Origin: Oppiella nova
Lineage: Eukaryota > Arthropoda > Arachnida > Sarcoptiformes > Oppiidae
Direction of reading: 5' to 3'
Assembly: GCA_905397405.1 (NCBI GenBank)
Contig: CAJPVJ010000661.1
Coordinates: forward strand, 1 to 21,738
Length of the DNA stretch: 21,738 bases
A model generated the notes under the pieces. That model had not been told where the DNA came from and did not search any database. It saw only the letters and a list, made by a program, of their open reading frames with translations. This document shows, piece by piece, positions 21,395-21,738 of this stretch; the first letter of the stretch is position 1; every line of letters begins with the position of its first letter. The translations under genes and the position numbers were made by a program.

Positions 21395-21738
21395 GATCAC
21401 TTAATTTATTTGTTTGCATCCGACGTCTGATTGAAGTCAAAACTACTCACTATTTGTATAACTCTTTTGTGATTACCCTTTGATCTATCGGTGCATTTGT
21501 TGAGCAATTCTGGAGTCCGGATATTATTATGATTACAATTCTCTCGTAATTAACTTTTTGAGTCTACTTTTAGAGTCGAAACACAAATTCATTACATATT
21601 CCACTCATCCTTAGAGAGAAAGAAGTTTTTCTTAAATAACATTTTTGTGTCGCCTAACAAACCATAGCTAACTTCCCTATCCTTCTCAGATGAAGTGCAC
21701 TCATGTTTTTTCGCTTACATTTTATTCATAGTTTTTTT
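21395..21738. other. Non-coding right edge
   Basis: Unique AT-rich sequence to the end of the window. No open frame, RNA gene or repeat recognised. Confidence 0.5.

Noticed and set aside
1-21738. CRISPR array, operon, phage or other prokaryotic system
   Set aside because: No regularly spaced short repeats with unique spacers, no dense coding, and a spliced eukaryotic exon is present. The repeats are microsatellites and long duplications.

Overview
The window looks like nuclear DNA from a eukaryote, most likely an arthropod. It is strongly AT-rich and almost gene-free, with many (GA)n/(CT)n microsatellites. It holds one short exon-like open frame that ends at a textbook GTAAGT splice donor. 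There is no bacterial gene organisation: no operons, ribosome-binding sites, tRNA, rRNA or CRISPR. A mite or other chelicerate is my guess from overall texture; the sequence does not prove it.

The only coding segment I support is at 12063-12298 on the plus strand. It is a 5' coding exon with a Ser/Gly/Lys-rich N-terminus followed by the first half of a WW domain. A phase-2 intron begins at 12299. I found no convincing next exon in the remaining 9.4 kb, so the gene probably continues outside the window across a long first intron. Other open frames of about 60-100 codons are expected by chance at this base composition. The longest one (141 codons) is held open by a CT microsatellite read as Arg-Glu repeats.

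The rest is repeat structure. Positions 1-837 and 3951-4784 form a long inverted repeat of about 98.5% identity. The left arm starts at the first base of the window and stops at a single N (838), exactly where the right arm runs into a (GA)n tract. Two further segments are tandemly duplicated: a unit of about 641 bp (14313-15589, plus an exact 127-bp extra tail copy at 15590-15716), and a unit of about 670 bp (19878-21213, with a nested 128-bp tandem to 21394). All three duplications differ by roughly 1-1.5%. This fits either recent duplication or two alleles of a heterozygous genome assembled side by side.

Smaller structures include a 66-base imperfect hairpin (12639-12704) just after a 16-bp perfect palindrome and three TTAGG(G) motifs, all inside the intron. 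There are also six (GA)n/(CT)n microsatellites and several islands of higher GC with no recognised product. I see no multi-gene system here. The observations most worth checking are the inverted repeat, the exact 127-bp repeat, and the intronic hairpin.
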